From the NCBI GenBank assembly GCA_039920305.1, contig JBDSEA010000150.1, positions 1-20,662 on the forward strand: 20,662 nucleotides of DNA, written 5' to 3'. Within the stretch, counting starts at the first letter, position 1. Every line of letters starts with the position of its first letter. A program made the translations under genes and the position numbers. The notes under the pieces were generated by a model. That model searched no databases, was not told where the DNA came from, and saw nothing but the letters and a program-made list of their open reading frames with translations. Of this stretch, positions 7,796 to 15,229 are shown in pieces. Origin of the DNA: DASRAJ01 sp039920305 (GTDB lineage Bacteria > Bacteroidota > Bacteroidia > Chitinophagales > UBA10324).

Positions 7796-9085
7796 GTGAA
7801 AAAATCCCCCCTGCGGTTAGTTCTTTTCCTGGGCATGATCTCGATTACCGGTGCACTCATCACGCAGATTTTCTGGCTTCGCAAAGCCCTGCACGTAAAG
7901 GAAAATGATTTTGACCAGGCAGTAACCCTTTCCCTGCGCAGGGTAGCAGAGCACCTTGACTACTCTTCCACAAACACCATTAGAACGCTTGACGCCGTTA
8001 CGCGGGTTTCACCCCGCAAGTTTCGAATCAACATCAATGATAAGATTGACTGTAATGTTCTTGAATATTATTTAAGAACTGAGTTAGCCTATCCATCACT
8101 TGATATTGATTTTGACTACATTATTTATGATGCAATTACTGATTCAGTAAAGTTTACTAAGAAAGTTAGCATGAAAGAAACAACAGAATTATATTCCGTA
8201 CATAATGACCTGCCAATTTTCAACCGCGGGGCATACTATGCTGAAATTGATTTTCCCACCCGGTCTGCATATATAGGTGTAAAGATGACCATATGGATTT
8301 TTACGCTGGTGGTGCTTTTAATAGCGGTTTTTTTCTTTGCCTATTCAGTGCTTGTGATTATCAGGCAAACGCGGTTAATGGAAATGCAGAAAGATTTCAT
8401 CAACAATATGGCGCATGAATTTAAAACACCCATTGCCACCATCAGTATTTCAGCTGAAACTCTCAGCAGCCCGGAGATCATACAACAGCCTGAGCGCATG
8501 CAATCCTATACTTCAATCATTAAGAATGAAGCCAACCGGCTTCGTACCCAGGTTGATAAACTTTTACAGATGGCAAAAATGGAGCGGGATAAAATTGAAT
8601 TGCACCTGGAGGAACTGGATTTGCATCAGCTTATGAAAGAAGTTATTCCCAACTTATCACTCAAGCTCGAGGACCTGCAGGGAATGCTCATGTTTCATCT
8701 TGATGCAAAAGAGCACATCATCAGAGCTGACAGGGTTCATCTCACAAATGTGATTTATAACCTGCTCGACAATGCAGTCAAATACACTGAAAACCCGCCT
8801 GTGATAGAGGTGACAACATTAAATGTGGATCATCATATTTTGCTTTCAATAAAAGACAACGGGATCGGAATTCCGGTTGAATACCGTGACAAAGTATTTG
8901 ATAAATTTTTCAGGGTGCCTACTGGCAATATTCACAATGTTAAGGGGTTTGGCCTGGGATTGCATTACCTGAAAATTGTGGTACATGCTCATAAATGGAA
9001 ACTTGATTTGCTGAGTTTTAAAAATCATGGCAGCACCTTTACAATTTGCATTCCTGTAATCACTCCATCATCAATCATTGCCTGA
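7796..9085 (+). CDS. Membrane sensor histidine kinase (RprX-like), GTG start
   Basis: The 429-residue kinase has two membrane helices (about 8-28 and 163-188) enclosing a periplasmic sensor of about 130 residues without a recognised ligand domain. The HisKA domain carries the phospho-acceptor His207 (NNMAHEFKTPIATI). The ATPase domain shows the N box (Asn322 and Asn326 in YNLLDNAVKY), the G1 box DNGIGIP (354-360) and the G2 box GFGLGLHY (384-391). The GTG at 7796 is chosen because a stop (TGA at 7778-7780) closes the frame upstream and the first ATG would cut into the first helix. Together with the preceding regulator gene it forms an RprXY-like pair. Confidence 0.94.
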   Translation: MKKSPLRLVLFLGMISITGALITQIFWLRKALHVKENDFDQAVTLSLRRVAEHLDYSSTNTIRTLDAVTRVSPRKFRININDKIDCNVLEYYLRTELAYPSLDIDFDYIIYDAITDSVKFTKKVSMKETTELYSVHNDLPIFNRGAYYAEIDFPTRSAYIGVKMTIWIFTLVVLLIAVFFFAYSVLVIIRQTRLMEMQKDFINNMAHEFKTPIATISISAETLSSPEIIQQPERMQSYTSIIKNEANRLRTQVDKLLQMAKMERDKIELHLEELDLHQLMKEVIPNLSLKLEDLQGMLMFHLDAKEHIIRADRVHLTNVIYNLLDNAVKYTENPPVIEVTTLNVDHHILLSIKDNGIGIPVEYRDKVFDKFFRVPTGNIHNVKGFGLGLHYLKIVVHAHKWKLDLLSFKNHGSTFTICIPVITPSSIIA

Positions 9086-9089
9086 AAAC

Positions 9090-9138
9090 TCAACTCTTAT
9101 ATTTGCGCCTCCAAAAAAAATTGATATCAAAGAGTTGA
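9090..9138. repeat. Inverted repeat plus palindrome over the icd promoter
   Basis: TCAACTCTT (9090-9098) and AAGAGTTGA (9130-9138) are perfect 9-base inverted arms 31 bases apart. The second arm abuts and shares one base with the perfect 10-base palindrome TTGATATCAA (9121-9130). The left arm touches the candidate -7 element TATATTTG. The layout is that of an operator over a promoter, or of a structured leader; no regulator is identified. Confidence 0.55.
9098..9105 (+). promoter_or_regulatory. Candidate -7 element for icd
   Basis: TATATTTG matches TAnnTTTG exactly, 110 bases before the icd start, which would leave a leader of roughly 100 bases. The best upstream partner is ATTG at 9077-9080, 17 bases away, a weak -33 match. 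Confidence 0.45.
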
Positions 9139-9215
9139 AATACCCAAAGTTCATCCGAAGAATCAAATCCGTTTACTTTTAAGAACTCACTTTTCAAAAA
9201 ATATCCAGTTAGCTC

Positions 9216-10520
9216 ATGACAGGTTTTAAAATCACAATGCAAAACGGACGGCTTCAGGTACCCAATGACCCAATCATTCCTTTTATTGAGGGTGATGGAA
9301 CTGGTCCGGATATCTGGCGCTCTTCAGTACGGGTACTTGATGCAGCAATTGAGAAAAGCTATCATGGTGAGAAAAAAATTTTCTGGAAAGAAGTTTTAGC
9401 AGGGGAGAAAGCATTCAATCAAACGGGAAGCTGGCTGCCGGATGAAACACTGGAAGCTTTCAAAGAGTACAGGATTGGAATTAAGGGACCGCTTACCACA
9501 CCGGTGGGTGGTGGAATCCGATCATTGAATGTGGCTCTGCGGCAGATTCTCGACTTGTTTGTCTGCCTGAGGCCGGTAAGATATTTCGCCGGTACGCCTT
9601 CTCCAGTCAAGCACCCTGAACTGGTCAATATGGTGATCTTCCGAGAAAATACGGAGGACATTTATGCAGGAATAGAATATGCAGCAGGTTCACCTGAAGC
9701 TACGAAAATTCTGGATTTCTTCGCAAGAGAATTTCCCAAAGAATTTAAAAAAATCCGTTTTGGTACAAAGGAATTATCCGATGACTGGCAAAAGCAGCTC
9801 GAATCAATTGGCTCTGCTCACCGTGAAACTCCCTTACAAGTGGGGATAGGTCTAAAGCCGGTCAGCTATCTGGGCACGGAGCGCCTGGTACACAGCGCAA
9901 TCGGGTATGCAATTGCTCATAAGCGTAAAAGCGTGACTCTTGTGCATAAGGGGAACATCATGAAGTTTACTGAAGGTGCTTTTCGTGACTGGGGCTATGA
10001 TGTGGCAAAGAACTTTTATGGTGCTGTGGAAATGGATGGGGGCCCGTGGTGTAAAATTCCTGAGGGCAAGGCAGGAGCCGGAATAATCATAAAGGATGCA
10101 ATAGCTGACATAACCTTGCAGCAGGTCCTGACCCGGCCTGATGAGTTCGATGTAATTGCAACCCTGAATCTTAATGGGGATTATTTATCTGATGCGCTTG
10201 CTGCCCAGGTTGGCGGAATAGGAATTGCTCCCGGTGCAAATATCAATTATGTAACAGGCCATGCAATTTTTGAGGCAACTCATGGTACCGCACCTAAATA
10301 TGCAAACCAGGATAAAGTAAATCCCGGATCGATGATTCTCAGCGGAGCCATGATGCTTGAGCATCTTGGATGGAAAGAAGCATCAGACCTTATTTACCGG
10401 GGATTAGAGAAAAGTATTGCATTGAAAAGAGTTACCTATGATTTTCATCGTCTGATGGAAGGTGCTACTCTGCTGAAATGTTCCGAATTCGGAGATGAAA
10501 TTATCAGCAACATGCTTTAA
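9216..10520 (+). CDS. icd: NADP-dependent isocitrate dehydrogenase
   Basis: This 434-residue enzyme converts isocitrate to 2-oxoglutarate and CO2 with NADP in the TCA cycle. It follows the E. coli Icd pattern throughout: IEGDGTGPDIW near the start; the isocitrate site Ser103, Asn105, Arg109, Arg119 and Arg143 with Tyr150; Lys245 in HKGNIMKFTEG; metal-binding Asp322 and Asp326 (NLNGDYLSDALAA); and Lys361-Tyr362 in HGTAPKYANQDKVNPGS, which marks NADP preference. Ser103 corresponds to the serine phosphorylated by AceK in E. coli; no aceK is present here. Compared with the E. coli protein as I remember it, about 23 extra residues sit at 183-209, before GIGLKPVS. The first ATG is chosen because FKITMQNGRLQVP aligns with the E. 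coli N terminus. gdhA follows on the same strand. Confidence 0.97.
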   Translation: MTGFKITMQNGRLQVPNDPIIPFIEGDGTGPDIWRSSVRVLDAAIEKSYHGEKKIFWKEVLAGEKAFNQTGSWLPDETLEAFKEYRIGIKGPLTTPVGGGIRSLNVALRQILDLFVCLRPVRYFAGTPSPVKHPELVNMVIFRENTEDIYAGIEYAAGSPEATKILDFFAREFPKEFKKIRFGTKELSDDWQKQLESIGSAHRETPLQVGIGLKPVSYLGTERLVHSAIGYAIAHKRKSVTLVHKGNIMKFTEGAFRDWGYDVAKNFYGAVEMDGGPWCKIPEGKAGAGIIIKDAIADITLQQVLTRPDEFDVIATLNLNGDYLSDALAAQVGGIGIAPGANINYVTGHAIFEATHGTAPKYANQDKVNPGSMILSGAMMLEHLGWKEASDLIYRGLEKSIALKRVTYDFHRLMEGATLLKCSEFGDEIISNML

Positions 10521-10659
10521 CAATTTTTTTGGGAGCGGTAAAAAAACAATCCTGATATACCTTTAAAAATGTAAATGTCATTACTATTGAGTTCCAAAAT
10601 ATCGCTCCTTTAATCCTTTACTTCTTCAAATTTTCATTAAAAATTTATTAAAATCCGAC

Positions 10660-12015
10660 ATGGCCCAACAAAAGCATGAATCCGAAGTTGATTCCTTCAT
10701 GAAGAAAATCAAAAAAAAGAATCCTCAGGAACCCGAATTCCACCAGGCCGTTCTTGAAGTAGCGGAAACACTCATTCCTTTCATAGAAGAAAATCCGGAA
10801 TACAGGGAAGCCAAGATCTTTGAGCGACTGGCGGAGCCCGACAGGGTAATCATATTCAGGGTGGCATGGATTGATGATAAAGGAGTGTTTCAGGTAAATC
10901 GTGGCTTTAGAATTCAAATGAATAATGCGATTGGTCCTTATAAGGGAGGCCTGCGTTTTCACCCTACCGTTTATCTCGGCATACTTAAGTTTCTGGCATT
11001 TGAGCAGGTATTTAAGAATTCACTTACAGGGTTACCCATGGGTGGCGGCAAGGGTGGGAGTGATTTTGATCCCAAGGGAAAATCTGATAATGAAGTAATG
11101 CGGTTTTGCCAGAGTTTTATGACCGAGTTGAGCCGGCATATTGGTGCTGATACGGATATTCCTGCAGGAGACATCGGCGTAGGTGGAAGGGAAATCGGGT
11201 TTTTATATGGACAATACAAGCGAATGCGTAATGAATTTACAGGTGTTCTTACCGGCAAATCCATGGAATTCGGGGGTAGCCTGATACGTCCTGAAGCAAC
11301 AGGATATGGTTGTGTATATTTTGTAGATGAAATGCTTGCTACCCGAAAAGACAAAATAAAAGGAAAAACCGTGGTTATAAGTGGTTCAGGAAATGTTGCC
11401 CAGTATGCAGCTGAAAAAGTAACACAGCTTGGGGGTAAGGTCGTAACACTTTCAGATAGTGACGGATATATTTATGATCCAAAGGGATTGAATACTGAAA
11501 AACTTCAGTTTGTAATGACGTTAAAGAATGAAAAGCGTGGCAGAATAAAAGAATATGCGGAGAAATACGGATGTCAGTTTATAGCTGGCCAGACTCCATG
11601 GGGGGTTAAGTGTGACATTGCCCTCCCATGTGCTACGCAAAATGAGCTGAATGAGGAGGATGCACGAAAACTCACCCGGAATGGGTGTATAGCAGTTGCA
11701 GAAGGGGCCAACATGCCTTCAACGCTGGAGGCTGTTAACTGGTTTATTAAAAAGGGAATTTTATATGCACCGGGAAAGGCTTCGAATGCGGGTGGGGTGG
11801 CTGTATCAGGATTAGAAATGAGTCAAAACTCTCAGAGACTAAAATGGTCAGGCCAGGAAGTGGATATGCGCCTGAAAAATATTATGAAGGATATACATGC
11901 TTCCTGTGTAAAATATGGCAGTAATGAAAAAGGTCTGGTAAATTATGTAAAGGGCGCCAACATTGGCGGTTTTGTCAAAGTTGCAGAAGCAATGATGGCC
12001 CAAGGCCTGGTTTAA
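10660..12015 (+). CDS. gdhA: NADP-specific glutamate dehydrogenase
   Basis: The 451-residue protein matches hexameric NADP-dependent glutamate dehydrogenase, which aminates 2-oxoglutarate with ammonia and NADPH to glutamate in the cytoplasm. Substrate-site residues are visible: GPYKGGLRFHP with Lys95, the catalytic lysine in PMGGGKGGSDFDPKGKS (Lys131), and the essential Asp in PAGDIGVGGREIG (Asp171). The dinucleotide-binding fold is at 238-250 (ISGSGNVAQYAAE), followed by TLSDSDGYI, the cofactor-ribose region; its Ser-Asp-Ser context fits NADP. Length is standard. It lies 139 bases after icd; that gap shows no strong terminator, only a T-rich/A-rich pair near 10523-10549, and no clear promoter. 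Pairing with icd puts production and use of 2-oxoglutarate and NADPH side by side. Confidence 0.97.
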   Translation: MAQQKHESEVDSFMKKIKKKNPQEPEFHQAVLEVAETLIPFIEENPEYREAKIFERLAEPDRVIIFRVAWIDDKGVFQVNRGFRIQMNNAIGPYKGGLRFHPTVYLGILKFLAFEQVFKNSLTGLPMGGGKGGSDFDPKGKSDNEVMRFCQSFMTELSRHIGADTDIPAGDIGVGGREIGFLYGQYKRMRNEFTGVLTGKSMEFGGSLIRPEATGYGCVYFVDEMLATRKDKIKGKTVVISGSGNVAQYAAEKVTQLGGKVVTLSDSDGYIYDPKGLNTEKLQFVMTLKNEKRGRIKEYAEKYGCQFIAGQTPWGVKCDIALPCATQNELNEEDARKLTRNGCIAVAEGANMPSTLEAVNWFIKKGILYAPGKASNAGGVAVSGLEMSQNSQRLKWSGQEVDMRLKNIMKDIHASCVKYGSNEKGLVNYVKGANIGGFVKVAEAMMAQGLV

Positions 12016-12240
12016 TAAAATTCCATTTTATGGCATTTTATGATCGGGGGAGTCTTTAAGCATTAAAATTTTTTAATTTGTTTCATTTCCATAAAATATA
12101 TTTCCAAATTTTTTACATATTACATTACAAAATACCCCATTTCAGAAGAAACATTTCTATGACATATTGAATACTCTTGTGGCACATGAATTGACTTTGG
12201 CGGATTGTAATCAGTTACCCTTTAACAAAAACCAATTCAT

Positions 12241-13110
12241 ATGAAAACAATCAAAAAATTTGGTCTTGCAGGCGTGTTTATGGCACTTATTGCCTTATCA
12301 GCCTGCACAAAAAATGATCTTTCACCCAACACAGAGGATACTGCTCTGGCAACAGATAATGCACGTATGGATAATGAATCTGATAACATCGGAACCGTTA
12401 TCAATGCAATTGCTTATTCAAACAATTTAAGTGATGTCGCACAAAAACTGGACGGCGCTGGAAAAATATTTGGAAATGTAACTCTTCCGGAATGTGCAGT
12501 TGTAACAGTAGATACGGTTTCAAATCCGAAATCAATTACCGTAAATTTTGGATCAACCCCGTGCCTTTGTGATGAGTGGGATGGAATGTACCGGCAGGGA
12601 GTTGTTAAGGCAACATGGACCGGTAACTACAAGGAATCCGGAACAGTAATCACCATTACTACAACTGATTACTATCGTGGTAGCACTGCCGATCAGATGG
12701 ATAAGATCGAAGCAACCAAGGTAGTAACCAATATAGGCCCCAACGCAAATGGTAATTTTCAATTCCATATTGTTGCAACCATTAAAATATATTATTTTAC
12801 AGGAGAAACCTCTGACTGGAACGTAGATAAAATCAAAGAATGGTCAGAAGGACAGTTTACTGCTGATATTAATGATGATGTGTTTGTAATAACAGGTACT
12901 GTTAATGGAACAAACAGAAATGGACTTCCTGTATCAGGAACTATTACTACACCCATTGTTAAAAATTCCTGTGACTGGTACGTAAGCGGTGTAATGGAAA
13001 TTATCCGTGGAAACTTTCCGAAAATAACTTTAGATTACGGTAATGGAACCTGTGATGATCAGGCCACCGTAACCGTGAACGGAAATACAAAAACCATCAC
13101 GCTTAAGTAA
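12241..13110 (+). CDS. Uncharacterised lipoprotein of a common Bacteroidota family
   Basis: The 289-residue protein begins with a lipoprotein signal peptide with lipobox LSAC (Cys22). The mature end, CTKNDLSPNTED, is acidic, which fits export to the cell surface in Bacteroidota, by inference. After a spacer of about 60 residues comes a beta-rich region: SITVNFGSTPC (99-109), MYRQGVVKATWTGNY (116-130), TVITITTTDYY, FTADINDDVFVITGTVNGTNRNGLPVSGTITTP, and a C-terminal ITLDYGNGTCDDQATVTVNGNTKTITL. The ITVNFG..PC and ITLDYGNGTC phrases look like two copies of one strand-turn motif. This pattern recurs in Bacteroidota lipoproteins of unknown function. Five cysteines lie in the mature domain. The gene stands alone behind a 225-base AT-rich region and ends at a strong terminator. 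Confidence 0.85.
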   Translation: MKTIKKFGLAGVFMALIALSACTKNDLSPNTEDTALATDNARMDNESDNIGTVINAIAYSNNLSDVAQKLDGAGKIFGNVTLPECAVVTVDTVSNPKSITVNFGSTPCLCDEWDGMYRQGVVKATWTGNYKESGTVITITTTDYYRGSTADQMDKIEATKVVTNIGPNANGNFQFHIVATIKIYYFTGETSDWNVDKIKEWSEGQFTADINDDVFVITGTVNGTNRNGLPVSGTITTPIVKNSCDWYVSGVMEIIRGNFPKITLDYGNGTCDDQATVTVNGNTKTITLK

Positions 13111-13134
13111 AAGCAGAATCAATAAATAGTAATT

Positions 13135-13165
13135 AGAGCAACCGGCAACGGTTGCTCTTTTTTTT
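13135..13165 (+). terminator. Strong Rho-independent terminator with GCAA tetraloop
   Basis: A perfect 10-bp stem (AGAGCAACCG at 13135-13144, CGGTTGCTCT at 13149-13158) is capped by the GNRA-type loop GCAA and followed by a run of eight T. It ends the lipoprotein transcript. On the reverse strand it is followed by AATTACTATTTATT, so it may also stop the convergent hemerythrin transcript. Confidence 0.92.
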
Positions 13166-13174
13166 ATCCGGACT

Positions 13175-13834
13175 TTAATTCATCAGTGCTTTAACGGGCT
13201 CAGAAATTTTCTCATATTTTCTCTGCCACAGCAAACGGTTAAGTGCTTTTGCCATCCATGGCAGGGAGAGATCCAGTTTTCTTTTTTCTTCTTCTGTCAA
13301 TGAATCATGGAGCCAGGGGATCATATATGATAAATAACTGGTCGGTGCTTTTCTTCTTACCTGCCTTTCAACGGTGCGCTGATCTTTCGGAGAAAAATGC
13401 ATGGTGATCCATTCATGAATGTATTTTTCTTCTTTAGCAATATGCGAGGAAAATAACTCAAGTAATTCCAGGGTATGCCCGGATAATGAAGTTTTTAATT
13501 CATTTCCCAACACCGTTGATCGCTCTGCCTCTCCGAGCAGGCGCTTGATTTCATCAATTAGAAATTGTAAGCGATTATGTTCCACTTCCATCGCTTCAAT
13601 AATTTCGGATGGCTGATTCATCCGTTTTTCTACTGCTGAAAATAAGATATCATCTTCGGCCTGGTGATGAATCTCCATCATGCTCCAATAGAATTGATAC
13701 CATTTCCGGATCTCCTTAACCTGATCTTTTGAAAATGAATCCATTTGCTCTGCCAGGGAATGCAGCATTTGAGTATCGCGCAGAAGAGCACGATGCGCAA
13801 AAAAAGAACCCTGCATCACAAAATCATATTTCAT
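13175..13834 (-). CDS. Hemerythrin/HHE cation-binding domain protein
   Basis: The 219-residue helical protein fits the hemerythrin-like HHE family, four-helix bundles that bind a di-iron centre used for O2, NO or redox sensing, or for iron repair. Candidate metal ligands occur in order: His14 (FFAHRALLRD), His56/His57 with Glu60/Asp61 (EIHHQAEDDILF), His86 (EVEHNRL), and His131 with Glu135/Glu136 (SSHIAKEEKYI). The domain covers about 10-150. The last 70 residues (from RRKAPTSYLSYMIPWLHDSL) are a helical tail of unknown role with Trp-rich ends. No signal peptide or membrane helix is present, so it should be cytoplasmic. It is divergent from the RND adaptor gene and shares a 185-base control region with it. 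Confidence 0.85.
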   Translation of the reverse strand: MKYDFVMQGSFFAHRALLRDTQMLHSLAEQMDSFSKDQVKEIRKWYQFYWSMMEIHHQAEDDILFSAVEKRMNQPSEIIEAMEVEHNRLQFLIDEIKRLLGEAERSTVLGNELKTSLSGHTLELLELFSSHIAKEEKYIHEWITMHFSPKDQRTVERQVRRKAPTSYLSYMIPWLHDSLTEEEKRKLDLSLPWMAKALNRLLWQRKYEKISEPVKALMN

Positions 13835-13855
13835 TTACCAGCCGGATAGAACACA

Positions 13856-13863
13856 CAAAAATA
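13856..13863 (-). promoter_or_regulatory. Candidate -7 element for the hemerythrin-like gene
   Basis: The reverse strand reads TATTTTTG, a TAnnTTTG match 21 bases before the ATG at 13834. No -33 TTTG was found. Confidence 0.35.
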
Positions 13864-13938
13864 GTAAGAACACATCGCAGGATAGCTCATAAGAGGATAA
13901 TGAAGCTGGAGACGGGCAGTCGGTGAGAAAGGTAAACT

Positions 13939-13946
13939 TATCTTTG
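13939..13946 (+). promoter_or_regulatory. Candidate -7 element for the RND efflux genes
   Basis: TATCTTTG matches TAnnTTTG exactly and lies 73 bases before the adaptor start codon, between the arms of the inverted repeats. The -33 region (near 13916) lacks TTTG. Confidence 0.4.
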
Positions 13947-14019
13947 TCATTGTAAGTGTGTTCCTTTTTGTAGTATCCTGCGAGAGGGTAGTTAATGCTC
14001 AGTAAAAAGCAGATTTAAT

Positions 14020-15078
14020 ATGATGAAGGGCTTTCGAGGACTTGTGTGGGTATCAATCATTCTGATCGTAATAATTCTCATCAAAATTTTCTTTATCAGG
14101 AATAAAACTGTCAGCCCTTCAAATGCAGGAAAAAAAATGAATGTGCCTGCAGTGAATGCGATCATTATAAAGCCTCAGGTACTTAATAATATTTCACTAC
14201 TAAGCGGCTCTCTGGAAGCAAATGAATCAGTTGACCTTCAGCCCCAGGTCAGCGGAATGATCACCGGCCTGTATTTTAAAGAGGGGGATAAGGTAAATAA
14301 AGGCACATTACTGGTAAAAATCAATGATGCAAGTCTTAAAGCGCAATTGCAGAAGCAGCAGGCTGCGCTCGAGGTTGCCCAGAGTAATCAGGAAAGAGTA
14401 CAGAAGCTTTACAAGCTTAGCTCAGTAAGTGAGGATGATTTCAATAATTCAACACTTGCAGTAAAATCGGCTGAAGCCGATATAGCATACACAAAGGCGG
14501 AAATTGACAACACTGAAATTCGTGCTCCATTTAATGGCATAATCGGTGTTCGCAATATCAGTCCCGGCGCCTTTGTGCGTCCGGAGACCATTATTGCAAC
14601 ACTTTATTCATCCGGGCAGATCAAGGTTCAGTTTGACCTTCCTGAAAAATCCGGGTCGCAGGTTGCTGTTGGAACCCCGTTGACTTTTACGGTACAGGGG
14701 AATTCTACAACCTACCACGCAAAAGTATATGTCATCAACCCGGGAATTAATCCGGAAACCCGCACCCTTACTGTGCGTGCTATTTGCAACAATGATGGAT
14801 CACTTCGTCCCGGCAGTTTTGCCAATATTTCACTTGATCTCGGCAGTGATGCCAGTGCACTCCTGGTTCCTTCACAGGCACTTGTTCCTGTACTCAACGG
14901 TCAGCAAGTGTATGTTGCGAGAAATGATACAGCCTTTGCTACACCCGTTCAAACCGGAATCAGGAATGATACTTCTGTACAGATAATCAGTGGAATTAAT
15001 GAAGGTGATACTGTAATTATCTCGGGTATTTTGTTTCTGAGACCGAAAATGAAAATTCATTTGAAAAGCATAAAGTGA
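14020..15078 (+). CDS. RND efflux periplasmic adaptor (membrane fusion protein)
   Basis: The 352-residue adaptor links an inner-membrane RND pump to an outer-membrane channel. An N-terminal membrane helix (about 9-26) anchors it; there is no lipobox. The split lipoyl domain is at about 70-102 (VDLQPQVSGMITGLYFKEGD, KVNKGTLLVKI) and 165-197 (TEIRAPFNGIIGVRNISPGAFV). Between the halves is a short coiled-coil hairpin (103-163), typical of HAE-type adaptors. The beta-barrel (about 203-285) and the membrane-proximal domain (VPSQALVPVLNGQQVYV onward) follow. The pump gene starts 151 bases downstream on the same strand, so they should be co-transcribed. An ATG at the second codon is an equally possible start. 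Confidence 0.94.
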   Translation: MMKGFRGLVWVSIILIVIILIKIFFIRNKTVSPSNAGKKMNVPAVNAIIIKPQVLNNISLLSGSLEANESVDLQPQVSGMITGLYFKEGDKVNKGTLLVKINDASLKAQLQKQQAALEVAQSNQERVQKLYKLSSVSEDDFNNSTLAVKSAEADIAYTKAEIDNTEIRAPFNGIIGVRNISPGAFVRPETIIATLYSSGQIKVQFDLPEKSGSQVAVGTPLTFTVQGNSTTYHAKVYVINPGINPETRTLTVRAICNNDGSLRPGSFANISLDLGSDASALLVPSQALVPVLNGQQVYVARNDTAFATPVQTGIRNDTSVQIISGINEGDTVIISGILFLRPKMKIHLKSIK

Positions 15079-15120
15079 ATAAGATTGCGGAAATCCAGCC
15101 TGTTCCATAAATTATTTTAT

Positions 15121-15159
15121 AGGATCAGGTAGAAAAATTGAATCTGACTATGTGATCCT
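15121..15159. repeat. 7-base inverted repeat between adaptor and pump genes
   Basis: AGGATCA (15121-15127) and TGATCCT (15153-15159) could form a 7-bp stem with a 25-base loop in the 151-base gap. No T tract follows directly, so it is unlikely to be a terminator; it could affect mRNA stability between the two genes. Confidence 0.25.
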
Positions 15160-15229
15160 TGAACATTAGATTTTGGTATTTAATTGATCCATTGAATTAT
15201 TAATCATCATGTTTAAAGGATAGAAGAAC

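Larger units (their letters stand above)
13849..13983. repeat. Two interleaved inverted repeats between divergent genes
   Basis: GAACACAC (13849-13856) is complemented by GTGTGTTC (13956-13963). TCGCAGGATA (13875-13884) is complemented by TATCCTGCGA (13974-13983), a perfect 10-base match. The pairs cross rather than nest, so they look more like paired protein-binding sites than a simple hairpin. They flank the candidate promoter elements of both divergent genes. Confidence 0.55.

Noticed and set aside
10971..11354. Reverse open frame of 127 codons inside gdhA
   Set aside because: The forward frame is an unmistakable glutamate dehydrogenase; the reverse translation is rich in Ser and Pro without domain features.
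12064..12079. AT-only inverted repeat ATTAAAA-TTTTAAT after gdhA
   Set aside because: Such repeats are expected by chance in AT-rich DNA, and the stem would be unstable.
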